Assembly: GCF_014873915.1 (NCBI RefSeq)
Contig: NZ_JADBEJ010000004.1
Location: 1,302,001 to 1,366,000 of the forward strand
Direction of reading: 5' to 3'
From: Amycolatopsis roodepoortensis
Lineage (GTDB): Bacteria; Actinomycetota; Actinomycetes; Mycobacteriales; Pseudonocardiaceae
Length of the DNA: 64,000 bases
Position 1 is the stretch's first letter. Each line of letters starts with the position of its first letter. This document shows, one piece after another, positions 8,428-17,286 of this stretch. The notes under the pieces were generated by a model, which was not told the origin of the DNA, searched no databases, and saw nothing but the letters and a program-made list of their open reading frames with translations. Made by a program: the position numbers and the translations under genes.

Positions 8428-8471
8428 AAGTGGAAGTTTCTCCACTTAGTTAAGTGGAGAAAGTTCCACTT
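8428..8471. promoter_or_regulatory. Double palindromic operator between cupin and TetR genes
   Basis: Two tandem 20-bp sites of the form AAGTGGA-N6-TCCACTT lie at 8428-8447 and 8452-8471, four bases apart. Together they form a 44-bp near-perfect palindrome. The element starts next to the Shine-Dalgarno of the cupin gene and lies 22 bases upstream of the TetR start. Size and symmetry fit two TetR dimers bound to one region, controlling both divergent genes. Confidence 0.8.
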
Positions 8472-8493
8472 GTCCACCGGTTAGGCTCATCAG

Positions 8494-9066
8494 GTGCTTC
8501 CCATCGCAGGATCCGGGCCGGTAGAGCGGGCGGACGCGGCTCGCAACCGGCAGAAGATCGTCCGCGCGGCTGCCAAGCTCGTTGCGGCCAAAGGGATCGA
8601 CGGGCTCGCGTTGGACGAGGTCGCGGCGGAGGCGGGCGTCGGGATCGGGACCGTGTATCGGCGCTTCCCGGACAAGGGCGCGTTGGCGCAGGCGCTGCTC
8701 GACGAGAACGAGCGCGAGTTCCAGGAGGCGTTCATCAGCGGGCCACCGCCACTGGGGCCCGGAGCGCCGGCGGCCCAGAGGCTCAGGGCGTTTCTCGAAA
8801 AGTACGTCGACAGGCTCGAGACCCACGGTGAACTGCTGATGGTCGCGGAGACCGAGACGCCGATGGCCCGGTTCGTGACCGGCGCGTACCGGCTGCACCA
8901 CGGTCACCTGGTCGCGCTACTGACCGAGATCGAGCCGGAAGCGGACGCACACTTCCGGGCCGACGCGCTGCTCGCACCACTGGCGGCGGCGCAGTACGTC
9001 TACCAGCGGCAAAGCATGACGCCGGAACAGATCAAAGCGGGACTAAGAGATCTCTACAGGGCCTAA
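8494..9066 (+). CDS. TetR-family transcriptional regulator
   Basis: TetR regulator of 190 residues from a GTG start. The N-terminal helix-turn-helix (about 18-64) contains RQKIVRAAAKLVAAKGIDGLALDEVAAEAGVGIGTVYRRFPDKGAL in its usual order; the C-terminal part (TetR_C type) is helical and forms the ligand pocket. It is divergent from the cupin gene and downstream of the double operator at 8428-8471, which it most likely binds, repressing itself and the cupin. Its 3' end overlaps the convergent MOSC gene by 24 bases. Confidence 0.92.
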   Translation: MLPIAGSGPVERADAARNRQKIVRAAAKLVAAKGIDGLALDEVAAEAGVGIGTVYRRFPDKGALAQALLDENEREFQEAFISGPPPLGPGAPAAQRLRAFLEKYVDRLETHGELLMVAETETPMARFVTGAYRLHHGHLVALLTEIEPEADAHFRADALLAPLAAAQYVYQRQSMTPEQIKAGLRDLYRA

Positions 9067-9513
9067 CCGAAGCACGCCGTCGTCCAGCGGCACGCACCGC
9101 TTCCCGCCACGGCCCCGCAAAGCACGGAAAGTGCCCGGAGGGTAGACGACGTCCATCCAAGCGCACGGGTTCGCGGGCCGGTGCACCTCGAAGCGAACGG
9201 GACCATCGCCCGAGTCCAGAGTCACCACCGAACCCCGCGGCAGAGCGTCCACGTCGAAGCCCGAGAGCACGATGTTCCGCCGGGCCAGCAGCGGATCACC
9301 AGGCACGGACGCAGAGAAGAGCGTGACCGCGGCCGAGCGATGCGCGGGGTGGTTGAAGTACCGGTCCCCGACCAGCCCCAGTCCCGCGCGCACCTCGACG
9401 TGGTCGCGCGAGACCGGGGACGGATCAGGGCGCGGCCCCGAGGAGGGACGGCCCTCGTACGCATGCACCGAAGAGACGTGCAGCGCGACGATCAGCGCTC
9501 GCCGAGCTGCCAT
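9043..9513 (-). CDS. MOSC-domain protein
   Basis: The ATG at 9513 gives 156 residues and overlaps the end of msrA by 22 bases; the open frame is longer but the extra part lies inside msrA. The MOSC fold is recognised from [13 protein letters not shown] at the start, GLVGDRYF, and the core [26 protein letters not shown] with the conserved Cys that in this superfamily binds or transfers sulfur from the molybdenum cofactor. Stand-alone MOSC proteins (YiiM type) are thought to act in molybdenum-dependent detoxification. It is probably co-expressed with msrA. Confidence 0.85.
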   Translation of the reverse strand: MAARRALIVALHVSSVHAYEGRPSSGPRPDPSPVSRDHVEVRAGLGLVGDRYFNHPAHRSAAVTLFSASVPGDPLLARRNIVLSGFDVDALPRGSVVTLDSGDGPVRFEVHRPANPCAWMDVVYPPGTFRALRGRGGKRCVPLDDGVLRLGPVEIS

Positions 9514-9986
9514 TCCGGCCGCACGTAGTGGCAGGTGTAGCCGTTCGGGATGCGCTCCAGGTAGTCCTGATGCTCGGGTTCGGCCTCCCAGAAGTCGCCG
9601 GCCTGGGTCACTTCGGTGACCACCTTGCCCGGCCACTTGCCGGAGGCGTCGACGTCCGCGATCGTCTGCTCGGCGACCTGCTTCTGCTTGTCGTCGGTGT
9701 AGAAGATCGCGGACCGGTAGCTCGTGCCGATGTCGTTGCCCTGGCGGTTACGGGTCGTCGGGTCGTGGATCTGGAAGAAGAACTCCAGGATCTGCCGATA
9801 CGACAGCTGGGCCGGGTCGAAGACGATCTCGATGCCTTCGGCGTGCGAGCCGTGGTTGCGGTAGGTCGCGTTCGGCACGTCGCCGCCGGTGTAGCCGACC
9901 CTGGTGGAGACGACCCCGGGGTGCCGGCGGAACAGGTCCTGCATACCCCAGAAGCAGCCGCCCGCGAGAACAGCCTTTTCCGTCAC
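9492..9986 (-). CDS. msrA: Peptide-methionine (S)-S-oxide reductase
   Basis: Reduces methionine-S-sulfoxide in proteins and free methionine. The GTG start at 9986 is preceded by AAGGAG at seven bases; it gives 164 residues. The catalytic motif GCFWG is at residues 9-13, with the nucleophilic Cys followed by Phe-Trp. Other family signatures are [18 protein letters not shown] (here [12 protein letters not shown]), [27 protein letters not shown] and the C-terminal [18 protein letters not shown]. It is cytoplasmic. It is followed by an overlapping MOSC gene and is divergent from a small lipoprotein gene. Confidence 0.96.
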   Translation of the reverse strand: MTEKAVLAGGCFWGMQDLFRRHPGVVSTRVGYTGGDVPNATYRNHGSHAEGIEIVFDPAQLSYRQILEFFFQIHDPTTRNRQGNDIGTSYRSAIFYTDDKQKQVAEQTIADVDASGKWPGKVVTEVTQAGDFWEAEPEHQDYLERIPNGYTCHYVRPEWQLGER

Positions 9987-10094
9987 TGTGGATCTCCTTC
10001 GGTCGTTGACACCCAGTACAACGTGTCGCACCGTCCCTGTCATCCCCGTCCGAGTGTGACGGAACGCTTACGTCCACCGTGCGTCTCACGGTAG

Positions 10095-10421
10095 GTGAAA
10101 ACCCTGCTCGCGGTCCTCGTCCTCCTCCTGGCCAGCTGTGCGACGGCCCCGCCAAGCCCGACGCCCGAGGACGCCTTCCGGTTCGGCGGGATCTCAATGC
10201 CTGCCAGCGGCAAGGTGCTGGAGACGCAGCACGACCGGGGCATCGACTCACGCTACGTCGTCGTCCTCACCCTTCCGGCCGAGGACGTGCCCAAGCTGCT
10301 CGAAGCGTCGGGCTTCGCGCCCGAGGTGATGAACGACGACCGGGTCGTCGAAGGGCGTCACGTCTACCGCAAGGTCACCGTCGAGGGGACGACTGTGCGC
10401 CTGGAGATGTTCAGAACGTGA
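10095..10421 (+). CDS. Small lipoprotein of unknown function
   Basis: A GTG start gives 108 residues with a short lipoprotein signal: MKT, a Leu/Val-rich core and lipobox LLASC with the Cys at residue 15. The mature part of about 90 residues is a mixed alpha/beta unit with repeated strands (RYVVVLTLPAEDV, HVYRKVTVEGTTVRLEMF). No family is recognised. It stands alone, divergent from msrA and 87 bases upstream of the jet operon. There is no obvious promoter shared with jetA. Confidence 0.7.
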   Translation: MKTLLAVLVLLLASCATAPPSPTPEDAFRFGGISMPASGKVLETQHDRGIDSRYVVVLTLPAEDVPKLLEASGFAPEVMNDDRVVEGRHVYRKVTVEGTTVRLEMFRT

Positions 10422-10508
10422 GCACGCTGCGTGAAAAAGACGGTCCGTTCGGACTCGTCTGGGTGACCCCCTAACGTGTAGCTCCACGCACCAGCCGCCG
10501 GAGGACGC

Positions 10509-12002
10509 ATGGATCCGATCCGTGTTCCGCCCGAGATGTTCCGTTTCACCGACGGCAGCAGATCCGGGCTCCCCCTGGCGATCCTGCACGCCTTCGGCGA
10601 GGCGAACGAGCGGCTGGAGACGGCGCTCGGGATCGACGACGTCCGCACGAGACTGCGTGGTGTCGGCTGGCTGGAGACGCTGGCAGACGAAGACCTCGTC
10701 AAAGCGCTGGACCAGCTGCGCGAACAAGGCCACGTCGACGTCGTCCAGAGTCACGCGGGCGACTACCGGACGGCGTCCGAGTACGAGCGCCGCAATCTCC
10801 AGTACTCGCTGAGCCGGCAGGGCGAAGCGGCGTACGCGGGGGTTGTCCGCGCGAACGAGGTGCTCAACGCGTCCGGGGCGCTCCAGACGGCGACGCTCGA
10901 GGCGCTGGGTGAGCGGCTCGGCGAGCTCGTGAAGCAGCTCGAAGACGGCACGGACCGGCGCGTGTTCAGCACGCTCACCGAAGTCGAGAGCCACCTCGAA
11001 GCGTTCCGCGACAACACCAAGCGCTTCAACGGCGACCTCCAGCGCCTCCTTCACGCCGAAGCCGACCGCGCGACGTTCCACGAGGTCAAGGCGGCCACGG
11101 TCACGTATCTGCAGGAGTTCCTGAACGACCTGGAACATCACACGCACACGATCGCCACCCGCATCAAGGAGATCGACGATCACGGCGTTGAGCGCGTGCA
11201 TCGGCGGGCGCTCAACGGGGCGTCACTGCCGAACCCCGACCCGCGCTGGCTCGACGTCCACAAGGCGCGCTGGGACGGCCTCCGCGCGTGGTTCCTGCCC
11301 GAAGACGGGGCGACGCCGCGGGTCGAGGACCTCCACAACCTCGCGCGGCGCGCGATCATCACGCTTCTTCAGGTACTGGACCGGATCACCGAATCGCGGC
11401 GGCGCGCGAGCAGCGCGGTCGCCGATTTCCGCGAGCTGGCGCGATGGTTCACCGTCGTCCCGGCGCAGGAAGACCTGCATCGCCTGTGGTCCACGATGTT
11501 CGGGCTGAGCTCCGCGCGGCACGCGCACCTCGCCCACGCGGACCCGGAAGTGGTCAGCACGACGGCGTCGTGGCTCGACGCGCCGCCGGTCGAGGTGTCC
11601 GAACTGCTTCGCTCCGCGGGCCGTACCGAGCGCTTCACCAGGACAGGCCGGATCCGCGACGTCAGCGCGATCAGAGCCGCGAGAGCCGAAAAGGCACTGC
11701 AGGAACGCGCGGAACTCGAAGCGGCGTGGAACATGCTCGACACCGGCGGCGTCGTGCGGCTTTCGGCGTTCGAGAAGCTCGACCACAGCGTTTTCGAGCG
11801 GCTGCTCGACCTGCTGGGGCAGGCGCTGGGCAGTGCCGTCGGCGCGGACGGCACCCGGCGGAGCACGACGTCGGACGGCCAGATCGAGATCGTCCTGCGG
11901 CCGCCGCAGAACGGCGCGGTCGCCCGCCTGACCACCACGAGCGGTGTCTTCCGGGGCCCCGACTTCGAAATCGAGATCAGTACGGCCGGAGGCGGTGCGT
12001 GA
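10509..12002 (+). CDS. jetA: Wadjet type II subunit JetA (TIGR02677/DUF2397-like)
   Basis: Protein of 497 residues with the length and helical pattern of the TIGR02677 family, the MukF-kleisin-like subunit of type II Wadjet systems that recognise and restrain plasmid DNA. The N-terminal part has a winged-helix character (LADEDLVKALDQLREQGHVDVVQ), followed by a long helical middle with coiled-coil stretches. The C-terminus ends in a beta-rich patch (GQIEIVLRPPQNGAVARLTT). It is the first gene of a three-gene unit in which each stop overlaps the next GTG by four bases, as expected for subunits of one complex. There is no visible frameshift. The assignment depends strongly on the JetB and JetC neighbours. 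Confidence 0.88.
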   Translation: MDPIRVPPEMFRFTDGSRSGLPLAILHAFGEANERLETALGIDDVRTRLRGVGWLETLADEDLVKALDQLREQGHVDVVQSHAGDYRTASEYERRNLQYSLSRQGEAAYAGVVRANEVLNASGALQTATLEALGERLGELVKQLEDGTDRRVFSTLTEVESHLEAFRDNTKRFNGDLQRLLHAEADRATFHEVKAATVTYLQEFLNDLEHHTHTIATRIKEIDDHGVERVHRRALNGASLPNPDPRWLDVHKARWDGLRAWFLPEDGATPRVEDLHNLARRAIITLLQVLDRITESRRRASSAVADFRELARWFTVVPAQEDLHRLWSTMFGLSSARHAHLAHADPEVVSTTASWLDAPPVEVSELLRSAGRTERFTRTGRIRDVSAIRAARAEKALQERAELEAAWNMLDTGGVVRLSAFEKLDHSVFERLLDLLGQALGSAVGADGTRRSTTSDGQIEIVLRPPQNGAVARLTTTSGVFRGPDFEIEISTAGGGA

Positions 12003-13219
12003 GCCTCACCAACCAACTGGTCATCGCGGAACGCGAAGAGGTCGCGCGCGGGATCCGGGCCCTGCTGGCCACCCCGCTGATCGGCGAACGCGGTTCCCCC
12101 GAGACCTTCGACCTCATCCGCCGCCGCCGCGAGCCCATCCGGCAGTGGTTCGACTACTACTGCGGCTGGACGCTCACGGTCGAACCGCGGCTCGGCTACG
12201 CCCGGCTGGTCAAGGTCCGCGCGGCCACCGATCCCACGCGCCCGGCGCGGCGGCTGCGCTCCGGGCGTGCCGCGTTCGACCGCCGCCGCTACGTCCTGCT
12301 GTGCGTGGTGGCCGCCGAACTGCTGACCGTGCCGGTGACCACCATCGGCCTGCTCGCCGGCCGCGTCGCGCAGGCGAGCGCCGCCGACGACCTCGTCACC
12401 ACCTTCGACGTCGCCACCAGGGCGGAGCGTCTGGCGTTCGTGGACGTCCTCAAGCTGCTGGAGTCCTACGGCGTGCTCGAAACCGCCGACGGCGATCCTG
12501 AGTCCTTTGTGGACGATCCCGCGGCGAAGGTGCTGTTCCGGGTGGACGCGACCCTGTTGCTGCGGCTGCTCGCCGCACCGGTCGGACCGTCGCAGCTGCA
12601 GGTGCCCGCCGACGACGTCGCGCTTCGGTTCGAGGAACTGCTGGAGGCGGTGTCGCACGAGCAGCGCTACGGCCTCTCGTCCGGCCGCCACGAGGACACG
12701 CCGAGCGCGTCGGACGTCCAGCGGAACCTGTGGCTGCGGCACACGGTCTTCCGCCGTCTCGTCGACGACCCGGTGCTGTACTTCGCCGAACTGACCGCGG
12801 AAGAGCGCGCGTACCTCGGCACGCCGACCGGGCGCCAGCTGCTGCGGCGAGCCGCGGAGCAGGGCGGTTTCGTCCTCGAAGAACGCGCGGAGGGCGTGCT
12901 GCTCGTCGACGTCGACGGGCTGGCCACCGACGAGCGGTTCCCGGACGACGGAAGCAACGCCAAGGTCGCCGCGCTCCTGCTGCTCGACGCGCTGGACGAG
13001 CCGCGGACCATCGATTACCTGCAGAAGGCCACCGCCAAACTGCTGAAACGCTTCCCGCGCTGGGCCAAGACGTACCGGGGCAGGGACGGGGTGCGGCGGC
13101 TGACCGTCGACGCGCTCGCCGTGCTGACCGGTTTCGGCCTGGTCCGCACCGAAGCCGAACTCGTCCGGCCGCTCCCGGCCGCCGCGAGGTACACCGACCG
13201 CACCGAGGAGGCGCCGTGA
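11999..13219 (+). CDS. jetB: Wadjet type II subunit JetB (TIGR02678/DUF2398-like)
   Basis: The GTG at 11999 overlaps the jetA stop (GTGA) and gives 406 residues. The protein matches the TIGR02678/DUF2398 pattern: an early conserved segment with IRQWFDYYCGWTLTVEPRLGYARLVK, RRLRSGRAAFDRRRYVLLCVVAAEL, and a long winged-helix C-terminus. JetB is the MukE-like (kite) subunit that bridges JetA and the ATPase heads of JetC. Longer open frames covering this region in the same frame simply extend into jetA. It is complete and followed by jetC with another 4-base overlap. Confidence 0.88.
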   Translation: MSLTNQLVIAEREEVARGIRALLATPLIGERGSPETFDLIRRRREPIRQWFDYYCGWTLTVEPRLGYARLVKVRAATDPTRPARRLRSGRAAFDRRRYVLLCVVAAELLTVPVTTIGLLAGRVAQASAADDLVTTFDVATRAERLAFVDVLKLLESYGVLETADGDPESFVDDPAAKVLFRVDATLLLRLLAAPVGPSQLQVPADDVALRFEELLEAVSHEQRYGLSSGRHEDTPSASDVQRNLWLRHTVFRRLVDDPVLYFAELTAEERAYLGTPTGRQLLRRAAEQGGFVLEERAEGVLLVDVDGLATDERFPDDGSNAKVAALLLLDALDEPRTIDYLQKATAKLLKRFPRWAKTYRGRDGVRRLTVDALAVLTGFGLVRTEAELVRPLPAAARYTDRTEEAP

Positions 13220-16200
13220 CCGTGACGAGGTGGATCCCCTCCCGTGCGGGCATTCTCAACATCTGGCGCTACTACGACGAGATCTTCGAGTTCCACGACG
13301 GGCGCCTGCTGCTGCGCGGCCCCAACGGGAGCGGGAAGTCGAAGGCGCTGGAGCTGCTGCTGCCGTTCCTGTTCGACGCGAGCCTGCGCGCCAACCGGTT
13401 GTCGACCTTCGGCACCAGCGAACGCAGCATGCACTGGAACCTGATGGGCGAAGGCGCTTCCGGCGCCACGCGCGTCGGGTACGTGTGGCTCGAATTCGGC
13501 ATGGCCGGCGAGAAGTGGTTCACCTGCGGCGCGCGGCTTCAGGCCAGCACGCACACCAGCACGGTGCACGCCGACTTCTTCACCACCGATCTGCGGGTGG
13601 GCGACGGCTTACCGCTGGTCAACGAAGCGGGCCAGCCGCTGACCAAGAACGCGCTGGAGGAAGCCCTCGGCGAACACGGGACCGTGCACGACGGCGCGGC
13701 CGAGTACCGCGCGGCGATCCGCGCGAAACTGTTCCCCACCTTGAGCGAACAGCGCTACGACGCGCTGATCACCGCGCTGCTCCAGCTGCGGATGCCCAAA
13801 CTCTCGCAGCGGCTCGACCCGAGCCTGCTGTCCAATCTGCTCTCGCGCGCGCTTCCGCCGTTGGGGCAGCAGGAGATCGCGGACCTCGCCGAGGGATTCG
13901 AGCGGCTCGACGCGCAACGCGAACGGCTGGGCTCGCTGGAGACCGAGGTCGACGCGACCCGCGCGCTCGCCGCACGGCAGAAGACCTACGCCCAGCGTGT
14001 GCTGCGCGCGGGCGCCGCGAACCTCATCACCGCGACCACCGAACTCGACGAACTCGCCGCGGCCGCCCGCCGTTCCGCCGAGGAGTACGACGAGGTCGCC
14101 GCGAAGAAAGAAGCCGCCGAGGAACTGGCGGCGAAGCTCGAAAAGGACGTCGAGGAGACCGAAGCCCGCCTGTCCGGGCTGACCGAATCCGAGTCGTACC
14201 GCAAGGGCCAGGAGCTCGACAAGCTGCGGCAACGGGCCCTGTCCACGCGCGAAAAGGCCGAGGCGCTGCGTGCGGACGCGGATCGGCTCCGCGCCGAGGC
14301 GGACGCCGACGAGGAGCGCTCGCGGACGGCGAAGCAGGCCGCGAAACGGCAAGCCGACCTCGTGCGCTCGCTGGAGACCGAGGTCCGTGCCGCCGCGACC
14401 CGCGCGAACCTTGCCGGGGTGCACGACGAACTCGTCGCCGGACTGGGTGAGCCGTCCCGGCTCCGTCCGTTGCTGCAGGCCGCCGTGCGCGGCAAGCGCG
14501 AACAGGTCGAGACGCTCGGCCGGGCGCTGGACAAGCATGAACGCGCGGTCGGTCGGCGTCATCAGGCCGAGGCGGATCTCGACCGGGCGCGGTCGGATTT
14601 CTCGGCCGCGCAGGAACGAGTGGACCTCACGACGGCGACGCGGGAGCTCGCGCTGAGCGATCTGCGCACCCGGCTGGCCGAATGGGCGATCGGCTGCCGC
14701 GAGCTGCGATTCCCCGACGTGGAGGCGGTCGTCCGGGACGCCGAGGCGGAGGTCTCCCTGCTGGGCAGGCTTGGCGCCGTCGCCGAGACCGTGCTTGAAG
14801 ACATCATCCGGCGGGAGGCGGCGACCGGTGTCGCGCTGGCCGCCGCACGCGCCGAGCACGACGAATTGCTCGTCGAGGCCGGCGTGCTCGAAACGGAGGA
14901 CGTCCTCGCGCCCGAGCCGCCGCGTACTCGCACGACGGACCGGGCCGAAATGAGCGGCGCGCCGCTGTGGCGGCTGGTCGATTTCGCGGGCTCCGTCCCG
15001 GAAAGCGCCCAGGCGGGGATCGAGGCCGCGCTCGAAGGCGCCGGTCTGCTGGACGCCTGGGTGAACTCCCACGGCGTCGTCGACGGACACGACGTGCTCG
15101 CCGAAACCGGGACGCTGCCGGTGGCCACCGGCCGCTCGCTCGCCGACGTCCTCGTCCCGGAACTCGACGCGGAGCTTTCCCCGGCGAAGATCCGCCGGAT
15201 CCTGGAAGTGATCGCCTTCGACGACACGCTCCCCGCCGGACCCGCCGCCATCGGCGCCGACGGCGCATGGCGGATGGGTGGCCTGTCGGGCAGCTGGACG
15301 AAGGACGCTCCGGCGTACATCGGCGCCTCTGCCCGCCTCCGCGCGCGGGAGCGCCGGATCGCCGAACTGCGGGACAAGATCTCCCTTGGCGAGAAGACCA
15401 TCGCCGAGCTGGAGGGTGAGATGGCCGCGCTGCGCGGCAGGCGCGAGCTGATCAAGATCGAACGCGCCGCCCGCCCCAGCCACGAAGATCTCCTTGCCGC
15501 GACGGGAGAACTGACCGCGGCCGAGGCCGAGCTGACCGCCGCCGACGCCGCCGTCCGGCATCTGGAGTCCGCCGTCTCCGCGCTGGAGATCGAGGCCAAG
15601 ACCGCGCTGCACGAGCTGACCGCCCAGGCTTCCGAGAGCGGACTGCCGACCGAACGCGCGCCGCTGGCCGCGCTCGCCACGGCCCTGCGGACCTACTCCG
15701 ACCAGGGCGAGAACTGGTTGTACGAGCACGGGAACCTGCTCACCGCGAACCAGCGGGCCGAGCTGTGCGCCGAGCAGGCGAACCGGTCGGAGGCGAACGC
15801 GGCCCGGCGTGAGGACGAGGCTGCCGAAGCGGAGGCCGAACGCGTCAAGCTCACGGCGATGCTCGAAGCGATCGAAGGGACCGCGGGCAGCGGCCAGCGC
15901 GAGGTGCTCGCCGAAATCGACGGGCTGCGCACGAAACTGCGGGAGCTCTCGGCCGAACTCCGCGCCGCGAACGCCGACGCCAAGGAGCTCGCGGTGTCGC
16001 TGGGCGCGCTCGGCGTCCGCCGCACGACCGACGCGCGGGCCCGCGAGGACGCCGCCAAGAAGCAGGACGCGGCCGCGCTCCGGTTCCGGAAGCTCGCGAC
16101 CGGCGTCTTCCCCGCCGACGGCGGGATCGAGGACCTGCCGAAGTTCCAGGCCACCCTGTCCGCCTCCGAAGGGGTGCGGTCGGCGCTCGAAACAGCCCGG

Positions 16201-17199
16201 CTGGTCGCCGCGGCTTGGCCGTCGGTGCCGCACGCGCCGAGCAACCTCGGCGAGGCGCTGCACCGGCTCTCCGAAGCCGTGCACACCTGCCGGAACACGC
16301 TCAGTTCGCGGGCGGAACTCGACCTGGAGACCGACGAGGACGTCCAGATCTTCACCGCCGTCGTCGACGGGCTGCGGGTCGGCGCGGCCGAGCTGCTGAA
16401 GATCCTTTACGCGGAGGCGGAACAGAGCAGGCACGAGATCACCGACCGGGAAAGCGACCTGTTCGACAAGACGCTGACCGGCGACACCCGCCGCCATCTC
16501 GCGGCCCGTATCCGGCAGGCCAACGATCTCGTCGACGGGATGAACGCGCGGCTGGAACGCGTGCGGACCGCGTCGAGGGTGGCCGTCCGGCTGGTCTGGC
16601 AGGTCTCCCCTGATCTGCCGCCGGGCACCAAGACCGCGCGGGATCTGCTGCTGAAGGATCCGGACCAGCTGACCGCCGAGGATCGCGGGTCCCTGCACAA
16701 GTTCTTCCGGGAACGCGTCGAGCAGGCGAAGGCGGACGACACGGCGACCAGCTGGGAACAGCAGCTCGCGCAGGTCTTCGACTACACGTCCTGGCACCGG
16801 TTCGTGGTCAAGGTGGACCGCGCGAACGGGGCGGGCTGGCAGCTGCTGACCAAGAAACTGCACGGCGCGCTTTCCGGTGGGGAGAAGGCGATCGCGCTGC
16901 ATCTGCCGCTGTTCGCCGCCGTCGCCGCGCACTACCAGGCCGCGCCCGAGGCGCCGAGGGTGATCCTGCTCGACGAGGTGTTCGTCGGCGTCGACACGAC
17001 CAACCGGGGGCAGGTGTTCGGCCTGCTGTCCGAACTCGACCTCGACCTGATGCTGACGTCGGACCACGAATGGTGCACCTACGCCGAACTCGGCGGCGTC
17101 GGGATCCACCAGCTCATCACCGGCGGCGACGGCGACGACGCGGTCACCACGGCCCGGTTCACCTGGAACGGTCACGACCTCGCGCCGGCCGCACATTAG
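13216..17199 (+). CDS. jetC: Wadjet type II SMC-like ATPase JetC (TIGR02680-like)
   Basis: SMC/MukB-like ATPase of 1,327 residues from the GTG at 13216, which overlaps the jetB stop. Walker A is GPNGSGKS at 35-42. Residues from about 250 to 1100 are long coiled coils rich in Ala, Glu and Arg with a hinge-like globular insert near 500-620. The C-terminal head has the ABC signature LSGGEKA near residue 1218 and Walker B ILLDEVFVGVD near 1250. These are the marks of TIGR02680, the loop-extruding motor of type II Wadjet systems. Length is normal and all ATPase motifs are intact. The expected next gene, jetD (the DUF2399 nuclease), does not follow. Confidence 0.93.
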   Translation: MTVTRWIPSRAGILNIWRYYDEIFEFHDGRLLLRGPNGSGKSKALELLLPFLFDASLRANRLSTFGTSERSMHWNLMGEGASGATRVGYVWLEFGMAGEKWFTCGARLQASTHTSTVHADFFTTDLRVGDGLPLVNEAGQPLTKNALEEALGEHGTVHDGAAEYRAAIRAKLFPTLSEQRYDALITALLQLRMPKLSQRLDPSLLSNLLSRALPPLGQQEIADLAEGFERLDAQRERLGSLETEVDATRALAARQKTYAQRVLRAGAANLITATTELDELAAAARRSAEEYDEVAAKKEAAEELAAKLEKDVEETEARLSGLTESESYRKGQELDKLRQRALSTREKAEALRADADRLRAEADADEERSRTAKQAAKRQADLVRSLETEVRAAATRANLAGVHDELVAGLGEPSRLRPLLQAAVRGKREQVETLGRALDKHERAVGRRHQAEADLDRARSDFSAAQERVDLTTATRELALSDLRTRLAEWAIGCRELRFPDVEAVVRDAEAEVSLLGRLGAVAETVLEDIIRREAATGVALAAARAEHDELLVEAGVLETEDVLAPEPPRTRTTDRAEMSGAPLWRLVDFAGSVPESAQAGIEAALEGAGLLDAWVNSHGVVDGHDVLAETGTLPVATGRSLADVLVPELDAELSPAKIRRILEVIAFDDTLPAGPAAIGADGAWRMGGLSGSWTKDAPAYIGASARLRARERRIAELRDKISLGEKTIAELEGEMAALRGRRELIKIERAARPSHEDLLAATGELTAAEAELTAADAAVRHLESAVSALEIEAKTALHELTAQASESGLPTERAPLAALATALRTYSDQGENWLYEHGNLLTANQRAELCAEQANRSEANAARREDEAAEAEAERVKLTAMLEAIEGTAGSGQREVLAEIDGLRTKLRELSAELRAANADAKELAVSLGALGVRRTTDARAREDAAKKQDAAALRFRKLATGVFPADGGIEDLPKFQATLSASEGVRSALETARLVAAAWPSVPHAPSNLGEALHRLSEAVHTCRNTLSSRAELDLETDEDVQIFTAVVDGLRVGAAELLKILYAEAEQSRHEITDRESDLFDKTLTGDTRRHLAARIRQANDLVDGMNARLERVRTASRVAVRLVWQVSPDLPPGTKTARDLLLKDPDQLTAEDRGSLHKFFRERVEQAKADDTATSWEQQLAQVFDYTSWHRFVVKVDRANGAGWQLLTKKLHGALSGGEKAIALHLPLFAAVAAHYQAAPEAPRVILLDEVFVGVDTTNRGQVFGLLSELDLDLMLTSDHEWCTYAELGGVGIHQLITGGDGDDAVTTARFTWNGHDLAPAAH

Positions 17200-17286
17200 C
17201 CTGAGCGGCCCCAAAGGCTGGCGCAGCGGGGTTCTTTCCGCCGTTCGTCCTTGTGCGGCGCGGAACCGCTCGCTACGTTCCTGCCG

